Below are positions 1 through 8,044 of a DNA stretch of 64,000 nt, piece by piece. This DNA is from Hyphomicrobiales bacterium. GTDB lineage: Bacteria; Pseudomonadota; Alphaproteobacteria; Rhizobiales; Beijerinckiaceae. The notes under the pieces were generated by a model, which worked only from the letters and a program-made list of their open reading frames with translations, was not told the origin of the DNA and did no database searches. The DNA lies in contig JAGWTA010000001.1 in the NCBI GenBank assembly GCA_028869185.1, forward strand, positions 62,001 to 126,000. Reading direction: 5' to 3'. Position 1 is the first letter of the stretch. Every line of letters starts with the position of its first letter. Made by a program: the position numbers and the translations under genes.

Positions 1-489
1 ATCACCTTCCAGCTTGCCGCAATTTCCGAGGACGCCAATAGGCTTGGCGACAAGATTTTCGTCAAACGTTTTGGCATGTATGTCCATGAAGTCCGGGTTT
101 TGCGCCTCGTCGGCGACCAGCCGGGCGTGACCTTCACGCTTCTGGCGCAACAGACGAGATTCGAAAGATCGGCCACGTCCCGCATCCTTTCGCGGCTCAT
201 CAAGGGCGGCTATGTCAAACGCGTCAACGACAGGGAGGACGCTCGGCAGTTCGGTCTGTTCATCACCGCCAAGGGCCAAAAGTTGCGCGAACGCGCCGAC
301 CCGCTGACGGCCGATGTAGAAGCGCTCCTTCTGTCCGTTCTCGATCAACAGGAGCGCCGGCGCTTCATGGCTGCCATCGCAGTTCTGGCGGACTGGCTCC
401 ACGGCGATTTCAAATCTCGCCTCGCGGCGCGCTACCCGGAGGTCGAAGCGCCGAAAAAAGCGCGGAAAAAGAGCGAGATCGAAAAATAG
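1..489 (+). CDS. MarR-family transcriptional regulator (5' end outside window)
   Basis: The reading frame is open from the first base, so the true start lies upstream; 162 residues are visible. The middle reads as a winged helix-turn-helix of the MarR type: a helix with FTLLAQQTRFERSATSRI, then LSRLIKGGYVKRVNDREDAR, which is the wing with the characteristic DxRxxx segment. The C-terminus is basic and Lys-rich. The family usually represses neighbouring genes and is released by small aromatic or phenolic ligands. A 15-bp palindrome overlaps its stop codon, and a related one precedes the M20D hydrolase two genes on, so local control of these genes is likely. Ligand unknown. Confidence 0.85.
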   Translation: MTFQLAAISEDANRLGDKIFVKRFGMYVHEVRVLRLVGDQPGVTFTLLAQQTRFERSATSRILSRLIKGGYVKRVNDREDARQFGLFITAKGQKLRERADPLTADVEALLLSVLDQQERRRFMAAIAVLADWLHGDFKSRLAARYPEVEAPKKARKKSEIEK

Positions 490-503
490 TTGCAAATTGC
501 AAC
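489..503. promoter_or_regulatory. Candidate MarR operator 1 (GTTGCAA-A-TTGCAAC)
   Basis: This is a perfect 15-bp palindrome that starts at the last base of the marR stop codon and lies before the UPF0126 gene. The half-site TTGCAAC recurs in the palindrome at 1238-1250. MarR proteins bind such sites as dimers. The assignment to the adjacent regulator is inference. Confidence 0.5.
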
Positions 504-552
504 GAATATGGATTAGGGTCTTGTGCGCTTTATCTGGCGCGTGAGCCAAACC

Positions 553-1179
553 ATGCTGACAGCGCTTGATCTTATCGGTGTGTTCGTTTTCGCGCTCAGC
601 GGCGGCGTGCTGGCGGTCGAAAAGCGTTTTGATCCCTTTGGGGTTGTCTTTCTCGCTTTCGTATCGGCGACGTCGGGCGGCATCGTCCGCGACCTCCTGA
701 TCGGCGCGACGCCGCCTGCAGCGTTGCAGACATGGCATTATGTGGCGGTCGCCGCGATCGCGGGCGGGATGTGCTATTTCGGCTATGACTGGATCATGCG
801 CTTGTCGGCTCCCGTGACGTTTTTTGATTCCATCGGTCTGGGGCTTTTCGCTGTCGTAGGCGCGCGCAAGGCGCTGGATGCCGGTCTCTCGCCCCTCTTC
901 GCCTCCCTGCTCGGCATGGTCACGGCTGTCGGCGGAGGCATGGCGCGCGACATACTGACGGCGCAGGCGCCGATGGTGTTGCATCGCGAGATTTACGCGC
1001 TCGCCGCGCTCGGCGGCGCAGCGCTGCTGGCCTACGGCGATGGCGTGGGGCTGCCTGACGGTTTCATTGCGGTTTTCGCGGCGCTGTTCACGATCGTCGT
1101 TCGCCTGACCGCGGTCGCCTATGGCTGGAGCCTGCCGGCGGCGAGCGTGAAAGCCGGCCACCCTCCGACAAACGCTTGA
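553..1179 (+). CDS. UPF0126/TRIC-type membrane protein (YicG/YadS family)
   Basis: A very hydrophobic protein of about 208 residues made of two homologous halves. Each half has a small-residue-rich helix followed by a glycine-rich turn ending in Arg-Asp: SGGIVRDLL in the first half and GGGMARDIL in the second. This is the hallmark of the UPF0126 family, which has the fold of TRIC cation channels and sits in the inner membrane. The substrate is unproven; some homologues are reported to handle glycine or cations. ATG 553 was chosen because it falls just before the first membrane helix; GTG 523 (with AGGG upstream) and GTG 541 are in frame. It lies between marR and the M20D gene and may share their control. 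Confidence 0.8.
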   Translation: MLTALDLIGVFVFALSGGVLAVEKRFDPFGVVFLAFVSATSGGIVRDLLIGATPPAALQTWHYVAVAAIAGGMCYFGYDWIMRLSAPVTFFDSIGLGLFAVVGARKALDAGLSPLFASLLGMVTAVGGGMARDILTAQAPMVLHREIYALAALGGAALLAYGDGVGLPDGFIAVFAALFTIVVRLTAVAYGWSLPAASVKAGHPPTNA

Positions 1180-1237
1180 GGCAAGCGCCGCTGCACGGGC
1201 GCAATACTCTTGCGAACATCGAAATATTATTGTCAAA

Positions 1238-1250
1238 TGCAACTGTTGCA
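1238..1250. promoter_or_regulatory. Candidate MarR operator 2 (TGCAAC-T-GTTGCA)
   Basis: A perfect 13-bp palindrome in the gap before the M20D hydrolase, followed at once by another half-site (AACGCAAC). It shares its half-sites with the palindrome at 489-503. It would suit repression of the hydrolase by the upstream MarR protein. Confidence 0.5.
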
Positions 1251-1295
1251 AACGCAACAAAAAGCCGATGGGCGGCCGCATTCCGGAGATTGGCT

Positions 1296-2453
1296 ATGAA
1301 CGGGATTTTGCAACGCATCGCTGCCGACCAGGAATCCATCAAGGCCTGGCGCCATCACATTCATCAAAATCCCGAGATCGCCTTCGAGGAGACAAACACG
1401 GCCGCTTACATCGCTGGTTTGCTGAAGGGCTGGGGTTACGATGTCGCCGAAGGCGTCGGCGGCGCCGGCGTCGTCGCATCGCTCAAGGCGGGCGACTGCG
1501 ACAAGGCGATCGGCTTGCGCGCCGACACCGATGCGTTGCCGATCGAGGAGGCGGGCGATCGTCCCTACAAAAGCAAAATCCCGGGCAAATCGCACATGTG
1601 CGGCCATGACGGCCACAGCGCCATGCTGCTCGGCGCGGCCAGGCATCTTGCCGCAACGCGCCGCTTCAATGGCACGGTGCGGCTGTTCTTCCAGCCGGCC
1701 GAAGAGGTAATGGGCGGCGCGCTCGCGATGATGAAGGACGGCTTGTTCGAGCGCTTCCCCGTCGACGCCGTTTTCGGCATGCACAACATGCCCGGTCTGG
1801 CGCGCGGCAAGATGTTTTTCACCGCGGGCCCGGTCATGGCCGCCGTCGACAATTGGGAGGTCGTGCTCACGGGCAAGGGCGGGCATGGGTCCATGCCGGA
1901 AAAAACGATCGACGCCATCGTCGCTGGCGCTGCACTGGTCATGGCTTTGCAAACCATCGTCTCGCGCAATGTGCATCCGAAGGATTCGGCTGTGGTCACG
2001 GTCGGCGCATTTCTGGCGGGCGACGCCGGCAACGTCATTCCGCAAACCGCAACCTTGCGCATGAGCATCCGCACGTCTTCGCCGCAAACGCGCGGCCTCG
2101 TTCTCGAAAAGGTAAAACGCATCGTTGCCGCTCAGGCGGAGAGTTTCGGCGTCGCCTTCGAAATCAGGGAAGGGCAGCCGGGCGCCGTGCTCGTCAACGA
2201 TCCGGCCCTGACCGAACAATGCGCCGCGCTTGCAAAGGAGCTGCTTGGCGAGGACCAGGTCTCGACCGACGGCCCGACCTTGATGGGGAGCGAGGATTTC
2301 GCGTTCATGGCGCAAGAAAAGCCAGCCTCCTATTGCTTCATCGGCAATGGCGACACGCCAATGGTGCATCACCCGCTGTATGATTTCGACGACCGCAATC
2401 TGCCTATCGGCGCAGCCTATTGGGTTGCGTTGACGGAGAAGCTGCTCGCATGA
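1296..2453 (+). CDS. M20D-family amidohydrolase (hippurate/IAA-amino acid hydrolase type)
   Basis: A 385-residue zinc-dependent amidohydrolase. Visible family motifs are the metal-binding CGHDGHSAMLLGAA segment, the FQPAEE segment with the catalytic acid, an internal GKGGHGSMP dimerisation-domain motif, GSEDF near the C-terminus, and HHPLYDFDD. The length is normal. M20D enzymes split N-acyl or N-aryl-acyl amino acids such as hippurate or indole-acetyl amino acids. ATG 1296 is preferred because it follows GGAG and gives the standard N-terminus; a longer frame upstream runs through the operator region. The phenylacetate operon next door makes an arylacetyl-amino acid substrate conceivable, but that is inference. 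Confidence 0.88.
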   Translation: MNGILQRIAADQESIKAWRHHIHQNPEIAFEETNTAAYIAGLLKGWGYDVAEGVGGAGVVASLKAGDCDKAIGLRADTDALPIEEAGDRPYKSKIPGKSHMCGHDGHSAMLLGAARHLAATRRFNGTVRLFFQPAEEVMGGALAMMKDGLFERFPVDAVFGMHNMPGLARGKMFFTAGPVMAAVDNWEVVLTGKGGHGSMPEKTIDAIVAGAALVMALQTIVSRNVHPKDSAVVTVGAFLAGDAGNVIPQTATLRMSIRTSSPQTRGLVLEKVKRIVAAQAESFGVAFEIREGQPGAVLVNDPALTEQCAALAKELLGEDQVSTDGPTLMGSEDFAFMAQEKPASYCFIGNGDTPMVHHPLYDFDDRNLPIGAAYWVALTEKLLA

Positions 2454-2505
2454 CCCCGTCCCGGGTTTGCGTTCATTGCCCGCGCAAAAGGGCTGCGAGA
2501 TAATG

Positions 2506-2549
2506 GGCGTCGACTTTGCGCAGGCGTCGACTTGGGCAGGCGTCGACTT
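2506..2549. repeat. Three-copy direct repeat of GGCGTCGACTT
   Basis: Identical 11-mers start at 2506, 2523 and 2539, so the spacing is 17 and 16 bp. Copies two and three share a longer context (GCAGGCGTCGACTTGG). The array lies about 70 bp upstream of the TetR-type palindrome. It may be an activator site array or simple slippage. Confidence 0.6.
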
Positions 2550-2617
2550 GGCGGGCGAAGGCTCTGAAAATCACGGGTTGCTATACCGTGCTTGGCAATG
2601 TTAGGCAGAGATTATTA

Positions 2618-2640
2618 TATAACCGACCGGTCGATAATAA
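2618..2640. promoter_or_regulatory. Candidate TetR (PaaR-like) operator upstream of paaA
   Basis: A perfect palindromic core CGACCGGTCG at 2624-2633 is extended with one mismatch and flanked by AT-rich arms (TATAA..ATAATA). It is the typical shape of a TetR-family operator and sits in the likely promoter of the paa operon, about 145 bp before paaA. The convergent TetR gene at the end of the operon is the natural candidate. No matching site was seen before that regulator gene itself. Confidence 0.5.
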
Positions 2641-2785
2641 AATGCCCGGCTTGGGAGGCAGCGCATGCGAAGGCCTCGCCCGCGGCGTCAGGAAAACGCG
2701 GACCGGCCGCCGCGCAGGCGATCGTCGACCACGGCAAAGTCATGTCATGATCGGTGAACGTGTTTGAACTTGAGGGAGGTCTCAC

Positions 2786-3790
2786 ATGTACGCGCAGATG
2801 GTGCAGACGGATGCGACCCATGTTCGCAAGCTCGACGAGATGAGCCCCGAGGAGCGCGCCTTTCAGGAGCGGATCGACAGGGGCGAAAAGATCGAGCCCA
2901 AGGAGTGGATGCCCGACGCCTACCGCAAGACGCTGATCCGTCAGATAGGCCAGCACGCGCATTCTGAAATCGTCGGCCAGCTTCCCGAAGGCAACTGGAT
3001 CACCCGGGCGCCGACGCTGGAGCGCAAGGCGATCCTGCTGGCCAAAGTGCAGGATGAGGCCGGCCACGGCCTCTATCTTTATTGCGCCGCCGAGACGTTG
3101 GGCGTCAGCCGCGACGAACTGACCGAGCTGCTCCACAGCGGCAAGATGAAATATTCCTCGATCTTCAATTATCCGACGTTGACCTGGGCCGACATCGGCG
3201 CCGTCGGCTGGCTGGTGGATGGCGCGGCCATCATGAATCAGGTGCCGTTGCAGCGGACCTCCTACGGTCCCTATGCGCGCGCGATGATCCGCATCTGCAA
3301 GGAAGAGAGCTTCCATCAGCGGCAGGGCTACGACATCATGATGAAGATGGCGCAAGGCACGCCGGAACAGAAGGCGATGGCGCAGGACGCGCTCAATCGT
3401 TTTTGGGGTCCCGCATTGATGATGTTCGGCCCCTCGGACAAGGAATCCGTTCATTCCGCGCAGTCGATGGCGTGGAAAATCAAGATCAACAGCAATGATG
3501 AATTGCGCCAGAAATTCGTCGATCAGACCGTGCCGCAGGCCAAATATCTCGGTCTGACCGTTCCGGACGAAACGCTGCGCTGGAATGAGGAAAAGGGCGG
3601 GCATGATTTCGCCGAGCCCGACTGGTCGGAATTCTTCGAGGTCCTCGCGGGCAACGGCCCCTGCAATCGCGAGCGGTTGAGCGCGCGCGTAAAGGCCTGG
3701 GAAGACGGCGCATGGTTCCGCGAGGGACTTGTAGCGCATTCGGAAAAAGTCGCCGCCCGCCGCGCCGCGCCACGGGCCGCTGCAGAATAA
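2786..3790 (+). CDS. paaA: Phenylacetyl-CoA epoxidase, catalytic subunit PaaA
   Basis: The di-iron subunit of the ring 1,2-phenylacetyl-CoA epoxidase PaaABCE, which activates the aromatic ring of phenylacetyl-CoA with O2 in the cytoplasm. The 334 residues show the six expected carboxylate/histidine ligands: E61, E91 and H94 (DEAGH), D145, then E174 and H177 (EESFH). ATG 2786 follows GAGGGAGG. It is the first gene of a run paaA-B-C-D-E plus one paralogue. The ring-opening and beta-oxidation genes (paaZ, paaF-J) and the CoA ligase paaK are not in this window. Confidence 0.97.
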   Translation: MYAQMVQTDATHVRKLDEMSPEERAFQERIDRGEKIEPKEWMPDAYRKTLIRQIGQHAHSEIVGQLPEGNWITRAPTLERKAILLAKVQDEAGHGLYLYCAAETLGVSRDELTELLHSGKMKYSSIFNYPTLTWADIGAVGWLVDGAAIMNQVPLQRTSYGPYARAMIRICKEESFHQRQGYDIMMKMAQGTPEQKAMAQDALNRFWGPALMMFGPSDKESVHSAQSMAWKIKINSNDELRQKFVDQTVPQAKYLGLTVPDETLRWNEEKGGHDFAEPDWSEFFEVLAGNGPCNRERLSARVKAWEDGAWFREGLVAHSEKVAARRAAPRAAAE

Positions 3791-3829
3791 GCCGCATCAG
3801 TTTCCAGTCGAACGCCAGGAAAGATCATC

Positions 3830-4114
3830 ATGTCCAGGGAATGGCCTTTGTGGGAAGTGTTCATTCGTGGCCAGCATGGCCTCAATCATCGCCACGTCGG
3901 TTCGCTGCACGCGCCCGACGCAGAGATGGCGATCAAGCACGCGCGCGACGTCTACACGCGACGCAATGAAGGCGTCAGCATCTGGGTGGTGAAATCGAAC
4001 GACATCACCGCGTCCGCGCCGACGGACAAGGGACCGCTGTTCGAGCCTTCGAACGCCAAGGTCTACAGACATCCGACATTCTTCGATATCCCCGACGAAG
4101 TAGGCCACATGTGA
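3830..4114 (+). CDS. paaB: Phenylacetyl-CoA epoxidase subunit PaaB
   Basis: A small 94-residue protein typical of PaaB, the structural bridge of the epoxidase complex. The N-terminal WPLWEVFIRG and the later NEGVSIWVVKS segment are family landmarks. It has no catalytic residues of its own. It follows paaA by 39 bp with an AGGAAAG ribosome-binding site. Its stop overlaps the paaC start. Confidence 0.95.
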   Translation: MSREWPLWEVFIRGQHGLNHRHVGSLHAPDAEMAIKHARDVYTRRNEGVSIWVVKSNDITASAPTDKGPLFEPSNAKVYRHPTFFDIPDEVGHM

Positions 4115-4890
4115 TGAGCGCTGCTCAGGCGCCAGCGCCGCAACAAGCGCTGCACGAAGCTCTCCTGCGCATCGGGGATTCGACGCTGATCCTTGGTCAT
4201 CGCGTTTCCGAATGGTGCGGCCATTCTCCCGTTCTGGAAGAAGACATCGCCCTTGCAAATGTCGCGCTCGACCTCATCGGGCAGACCCAGTTGTGGCTCG
4301 GTCTGGCCGGCGAGGTGGAAGGCGCAGGCCGCAGCGCCGATGCGCTGGCCTATCGGCGCGACGCCGCGCAATTCCGCAACCTGCTCATCGCCGAACGCCC
4401 GAACGGCGATTTCGGCATGACCTTGATGCGGCAATATCTGTTCGACGCCTATCACATGCTTCTGCTGCAGCGCCTGACCGCTTCGTCCGACCCGCGTGTC
4501 GCCGCCATCGCCGCCAAGGCCGCCAAGGAAGTCGCCTACCACCTCGAGCGCTCCGCCGATCTCGTCGTGCGCCTCGGCGATGGAACCGAGGAAAGCCGCC
4601 GGCGCATGCAGACCGCGCTGGACGAGCTGTGGTCCTATACGGGCGAATTCTTCATTGCGGACGCGATCGACGAAGCGATGGCCGACGCCGCGATCATGCC
4701 GCATCCTGCTTCGCTGAAGGACGCCTGGCTCGCCGAGGTTAGCGCGACATTGAGCGAGGCGACGCTGAAAGTTCCGGCCTCGACCTATGCGCACAAGGGC
4801 GGACGGCGGGGCGTGCATTCCGAACATCTCGGCCATTTGCTGGCGAACATGCAATTCCTGCAAAGGGCCTATCCAACGGCGGTGTGGTGA
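4114..4890 (+). CDS. paaC: Phenylacetyl-CoA epoxidase subunit PaaC
   Basis: The 258-residue structural ferritin-fold partner of PaaA. It shares the PaaA_PaaC domain (for example LGHRVSEWCGHSPVLEEDIALAN near the N-terminus) but lacks a full di-iron ligand set, as expected for PaaC. The start overlaps the paaB stop (TGATG), which suggests translational coupling; GTG 4111 is a possible alternative. PaaA and PaaC form the core heterodimers of the epoxidase. Confidence 0.93.
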   Translation: MSAAQAPAPQQALHEALLRIGDSTLILGHRVSEWCGHSPVLEEDIALANVALDLIGQTQLWLGLAGEVEGAGRSADALAYRRDAAQFRNLLIAERPNGDFGMTLMRQYLFDAYHMLLLQRLTASSDPRVAAIAAKAAKEVAYHLERSADLVVRLGDGTEESRRRMQTALDELWSYTGEFFIADAIDEAMADAAIMPHPASLKDAWLAEVSATLSEATLKVPASTYAHKGGRRGVHSEHLGHLLANMQFLQRAYPTAVW

Positions 4891-4894
4891 CGCC

Positions 4895-5416
4895 ATGGCG
4901 ACAACTGGACTTCCGACGGCGCCGGATGTCTGGCGCTGGCTCGAAACCGTACCGGACCCGGAAATCCCGGTCGTGTCTCTCGTCGATCTTGGCATCATCC
5001 GCGATGTCGAAATCGCCGACGACGCCGTCGTCGTGACGGTCACGCCGACCTATTCCGGATGTCCGGCGACCAGCGTCATCAGTCTCGACATCGAAGCAAG
5101 GCTGAAGAGCGAGGGCGTCGACAAGCTTCGCATCGAGCGGCGACTGTCGCCGCCGTGGACTACCGACTGGATTTCGCAGGAAGGGCGGCTCAAGCTGAGA
5201 GCCTACGGCATCGCGCCGCCAATCGACGGCACGAATGCGGACGGGTTCGCACGCCGTCGCGCAGGCGCTCTTCTCGGCGACAATTTCGTCGTCGCCTGCC
5301 CGAAGTGCAACTCAAACGAGACAACCAAGATCAGTCAGTTCGGCTCGACGCCATGCAAGGCGCATTACCGCTGCAAGACCTGCCTCGAGCCGTTCGATTA
5401 CTTCAAATGCATCTGA
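4895..5416 (+). CDS. paaD: PaaD, maturation factor of phenylacetyl-CoA epoxidase
   Basis: A 173-residue protein with an N-terminal MIP18/DUF59 domain (VPDPEIPVVSLVDLGI, then TPTYSGCPA) and a C-terminal zinc-ribbon-like part with two CxxC pairs (CPKC and CKTC) and a final Cys. PaaD is needed for epoxidase activity and is thought to help Fe-S or iron assembly; it is not part of the purified complex. It starts 4 bp after the paaC stop. Confidence 0.93.
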   Translation: MATTGLPTAPDVWRWLETVPDPEIPVVSLVDLGIIRDVEIADDAVVVTVTPTYSGCPATSVISLDIEARLKSEGVDKLRIERRLSPPWTTDWISQEGRLKLRAYGIAPPIDGTNADGFARRRAGALLGDNFVVACPKCNSNETTKISQFGSTPCKAHYRCKTCLEPFDYFKCI

Positions 5417-5434
5417 TCCACGAGGGCGCCTCTC

Positions 5435-6511
5435 ATGTCACGCTTTCTGCCGCTTGAAGTTACGGACGTTCGCAAGGAAACGCGCGACGCCGTCGTCGTC
5501 ACGCTCAAGCCGCGCGATCAGGACCGTGACGCCTTCGCGTTCATACAGGGGCAATATCTCACGTTTCGCAAGTCGTTCGACGGCGTCGAGCTTCGCCGCT
5601 CCTATTCGATCTGCGCGGGGCGCGACGAGGGCCAGCTCAAGGTCGGCATCAAGCGTGTGGACGGCGGAACCTTTTCCACCTGGGCCAACGAATCCTTGCA
5701 GCCCGGAACGACGATAGAGGCCATGGCGCCGATGGGCGCCTTCCACACGCCGCTCGATAGCGAAGCCGAGCGGCATTATCTCGGCTTTGCCGGCGGCTCC
5801 GGCATCACGCCGCTGCTCTCGATCATCAAGACGGTGCTCAAACGCGAGCCGAAGTCGCGTTTCACACTCGTTTACGCGAACCGTCAGATCGCCTCGATCA
5901 TGTTCCGCGAGGAACTGGAGGACATCAAGGACAGTCACATCGGTCGCATCAGCATCATCCACGTCCTGGAAACCGACGCGCAGGACATCGACCTTTTCAC
6001 CGGGCGCATCGATCAGGACAAGTGCACGGCGCTCGTCCAGAACTGGATCGACCTCCCATCGGTCGACACCGCATTCATCTGCGGGCCCGAGCCGATGATG
6101 CTGGCGATCGCCGCCGCGCTGCGCGCCAACGGAATGAGCGACCAGCAGATCAAGTTCGAACTTTTTGCGTCCGGGCAGCCCGGGCTCGCAAAGCAGCGCG
6201 CCGCCAGCGCTTCTGCCGCGTCGGCGGGAGGCACATGTCAGGCGACCGTCACTCTGGACGGAACGACGCGAACCTTTGCAATGCCAAAAACCGGCGAGAG
6301 CCTGCTCGACGCCGCGCTCGCGCAACATCTGGATGCGCCTTACGCCTGCAAGGCTGGCGTCTGCTCGACCTGCCGCGCCAAGGTGCTGGAGGGCGAGGCC
6401 GAAATGATCGTCAATCACGCGCTCGAAGACTATGAAGTGCGACAGGGATACGTGCTCACCTGCCAGTGCTATCCGCTGACTGACCGGCTGGTTGTCAGCT
6501 ACGACCAGTGA
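5435..6511 (+). CDS. paaE: Phenylacetyl-CoA epoxidase reductase subunit PaaE
   Basis: A 358-residue NAD(P)H-dependent reductase that feeds electrons to PaaA. The order is an FAD-binding domain with RRSYS at residues 54-58, a nucleotide-binding domain with GFAGGSGITP and ICGPEPMM, and a C-terminal plant-type ferredoxin domain with cluster ligands C305, C310, C313 and C343. All expected residues are present. The gene ends 11 bp before the next gene. Confidence 0.95.
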   Translation: MSRFLPLEVTDVRKETRDAVVVTLKPRDQDRDAFAFIQGQYLTFRKSFDGVELRRSYSICAGRDEGQLKVGIKRVDGGTFSTWANESLQPGTTIEAMAPMGAFHTPLDSEAERHYLGFAGGSGITPLLSIIKTVLKREPKSRFTLVYANRQIASIMFREELEDIKDSHIGRISIIHVLETDAQDIDLFTGRIDQDKCTALVQNWIDLPSVDTAFICGPEPMMLAIAAALRANGMSDQQIKFELFASGQPGLAKQRAASASAASAGGTCQATVTLDGTTRTFAMPKTGESLLDAALAQHLDAPYACKAGVCSTCRAKVLEGEAEMIVNHALEDYEVRQGYVLTCQCYPLTDRLVVSYDQ

Positions 6512-6522
6512 GGGAGAAGGCG

Positions 6523-7278
6523 ATGTCCGACTCGATGACGTTGGAAGACTACCTCGCACAGGGCGGACAATTGACGTCGCCTGGCAATGTTCCGCCGCGC
6601 TATCGCGGCGAACTGATGCGCATCATGGCGAGTTTCGTCGACAGCGAACTTGCCGGCTCCGCCGGTTTCGCCGGCGTCATAAACGATTCGCCGGGCGTCA
6701 AACAGCGCATCGCCGCAGCGCGGATCGTTCTGGAAAAGGCCGACCATGCCGCGCGTGTTTTGCGCATCATGAGCGAGTTCGGCGTCGACGCTGAATATTA
6801 CGCCGTGCATCACCCATGGGCGAAGCGGCTGCCGCGCGACGCCAGCGTCGATGCGGCTCGCGAGGCGACCGATATGCGGCTTCCGGTCTTCCACTTTCCA
6901 TTTCTCGGCTGGGCCGACGCAGTTGTCATGAATGTGCTGATGGGAGAGGCGGTCGCCGTTCAGATCGGCGATTTGAGCCGCATGTCCTACGCGCCGCTCG
7001 CCGATGTTTTCCGCACGATCGCGCCGCGCGAGGCGCGGCACGCGTTGCTCGGATACGAAGGCCTGACGCAAATCGTCGCGACGGGCGAGGGCCGCGCGGC
7101 AGCCCGGGCGTCGATCGATTACTGGCGTCCGCGCGTTCTCATGAGTTTTGGAAATACCAGCGACGAGCGCCTTGCGATGCTCAAGCGCTTCGGCCTGCGG
7201 CACGAGACGCCGGCGGCTCAAATCCAGCGCTGGAACGCCCAGATCGACGCCAGGCTCGCATCGCTGGCTTTGGCCTGA
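6523..7278 (+). CDS. PaaA/PaaC-like ferritin-fold protein, paralogue in the paa operon
   Basis: A 251-residue protein that aligns by eye with PaaA over the di-iron core. Ligand positions are E42, then K72 where PaaA has Glu, H75, D132 nearby, and E170/H173 (REARH). One key carboxylate is thus replaced by lysine, with E71 next to it, so the site is probably altered or dead. ATG 6523 follows GGGAGAAGG; an in-frame GTG at 6508 is less likely. It sits as a sixth gene after paaE and converges with the TetR gene. It is not canonical PaaA, B or C; it could be an accessory or regulatory subunit, or a separate oxygenase. Confidence 0.75.
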   Translation: MSDSMTLEDYLAQGGQLTSPGNVPPRYRGELMRIMASFVDSELAGSAGFAGVINDSPGVKQRIAAARIVLEKADHAARVLRIMSEFGVDAEYYAVHHPWAKRLPRDASVDAAREATDMRLPVFHFPFLGWADAVVMNVLMGEAVAVQIGDLSRMSYAPLADVFRTIAPREARHALLGYEGLTQIVATGEGRAAARASIDYWRPRVLMSFGNTSDERLAMLKRFGLRHETPAAQIQRWNAQIDARLASLALA

Positions 7279-7284
7279 GAACGG

Positions 7285-7884
7285 CTATTTCAGCCCTTTG
7301 ACGCCCGTCAGGATCAACGTGCTCGCAAGGTCGGCATAGGCCTCGCGTGAGAGCGCGCCGCCGTCGCGGAACCAGTGATAGACCCAGTTCAGCATGCCGA
7401 ACAGCGACATGGTGACCGGCATCGTCAGCGATCGTTCGGATGTCTCGAGCGCCGGGCTGATGCGCAGGAGCGCTTGGGCGAAACGACGGACGATCCGGCG
7501 CTCGATGACGCGCAACGCTTCCTTCTGGTCTTCTGAAAGGTTTTGCGTGCCGTTGATCTGCACATTGTGCTTCGTATCGGCGCCGCGATATTGCTCGAGC
7601 ACGGCCCAGACCATCGCGCGAAGCTGCGTCTCGGGAGCCAACGACGCATCGTCGGCGCATTCCACCGCGCTCTCGAGGTCGAGCAGATGCGTCCGCACGA
7701 TGCCGAAGATCAGCGCGTCCTTGCTCGGATAATAGTGATAGAGAAGCGCCTTCGACACGTTCGCCTGCCGGGCGATCTGCGCCATCGACGCCTTTTCCAT
7801 GCCCTGAACCGCAAAAACAGTGGCGGCGCTTTCGAGAATTGCGCGCTGCTTTTCCCCGTAGTCCGCAGCGCGTGTGCGTGCCAT
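7285..7884 (-). CDS. TetR-family regulator, PaaR-like
   Basis: A 199-residue repressor with an N-terminal TetR helix-turn-helix (residues about 12-55): ILESAATVFAVQGMEKASM, then IARQANVSKALLYHYYPSKDAL. The C-terminal ligand domain has no motif that I recognise. It converges with the paa operon, with 6 bp between stops, and a TetR-type palindrome lies before paaA. TetR regulators of paa genes that respond to phenylacetyl-CoA are known in proteobacteria; that role is inferred here from position. Confidence 0.82.
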   Translation of the reverse strand: MARTRAADYGEKQRAILESAATVFAVQGMEKASMAQIARQANVSKALLYHYYPSKDALIFGIVRTHLLDLESAVECADDASLAPETQLRAMVWAVLEQYRGADTKHNVQINGTQNLSEDQKEALRVIERRIVRRFAQALLRISPALETSERSLTMPVTMSLFGMLNWVYHWFRDGGALSREAYADLASTLILTGVKGLK

Positions 7885-8044
7885 GCCCTTGCCCCGTTTC
7901 TCGGCGGCCGATTGGTGCGACGCGCCCCCGCGCCACGCGCTCCGCTACTGAACCCATAGTGCGGAAAATGCAAGCCCTGCGCTTTCTAGGCGTTAGCGTT
8001 TGTTGCGTGCGGGCGCTGCGCGCGCATGCCTCCACGGCGAAGCG

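Larger units (their letters stand above)
2454..2785. other. Intergenic regulatory region upstream of the paa operon
   Basis: This 332-bp stretch holds no convincing gene. It contains a three-copy direct repeat, an AT-rich island with a TetR-type palindrome, and a strong Shine-Dalgarno (GAGGGAGG) just before paaA. The AT-rich island TTATTATATAA in otherwise GC-rich DNA probably marks the promoter. Confidence 0.6.

Noticed and set aside
2516-2767. An 83-codon frame in the gap before paaA
   Set aside because: It runs through the direct repeats and the operator, has no ribosome-binding site and reads as an Arg-rich chance translation.
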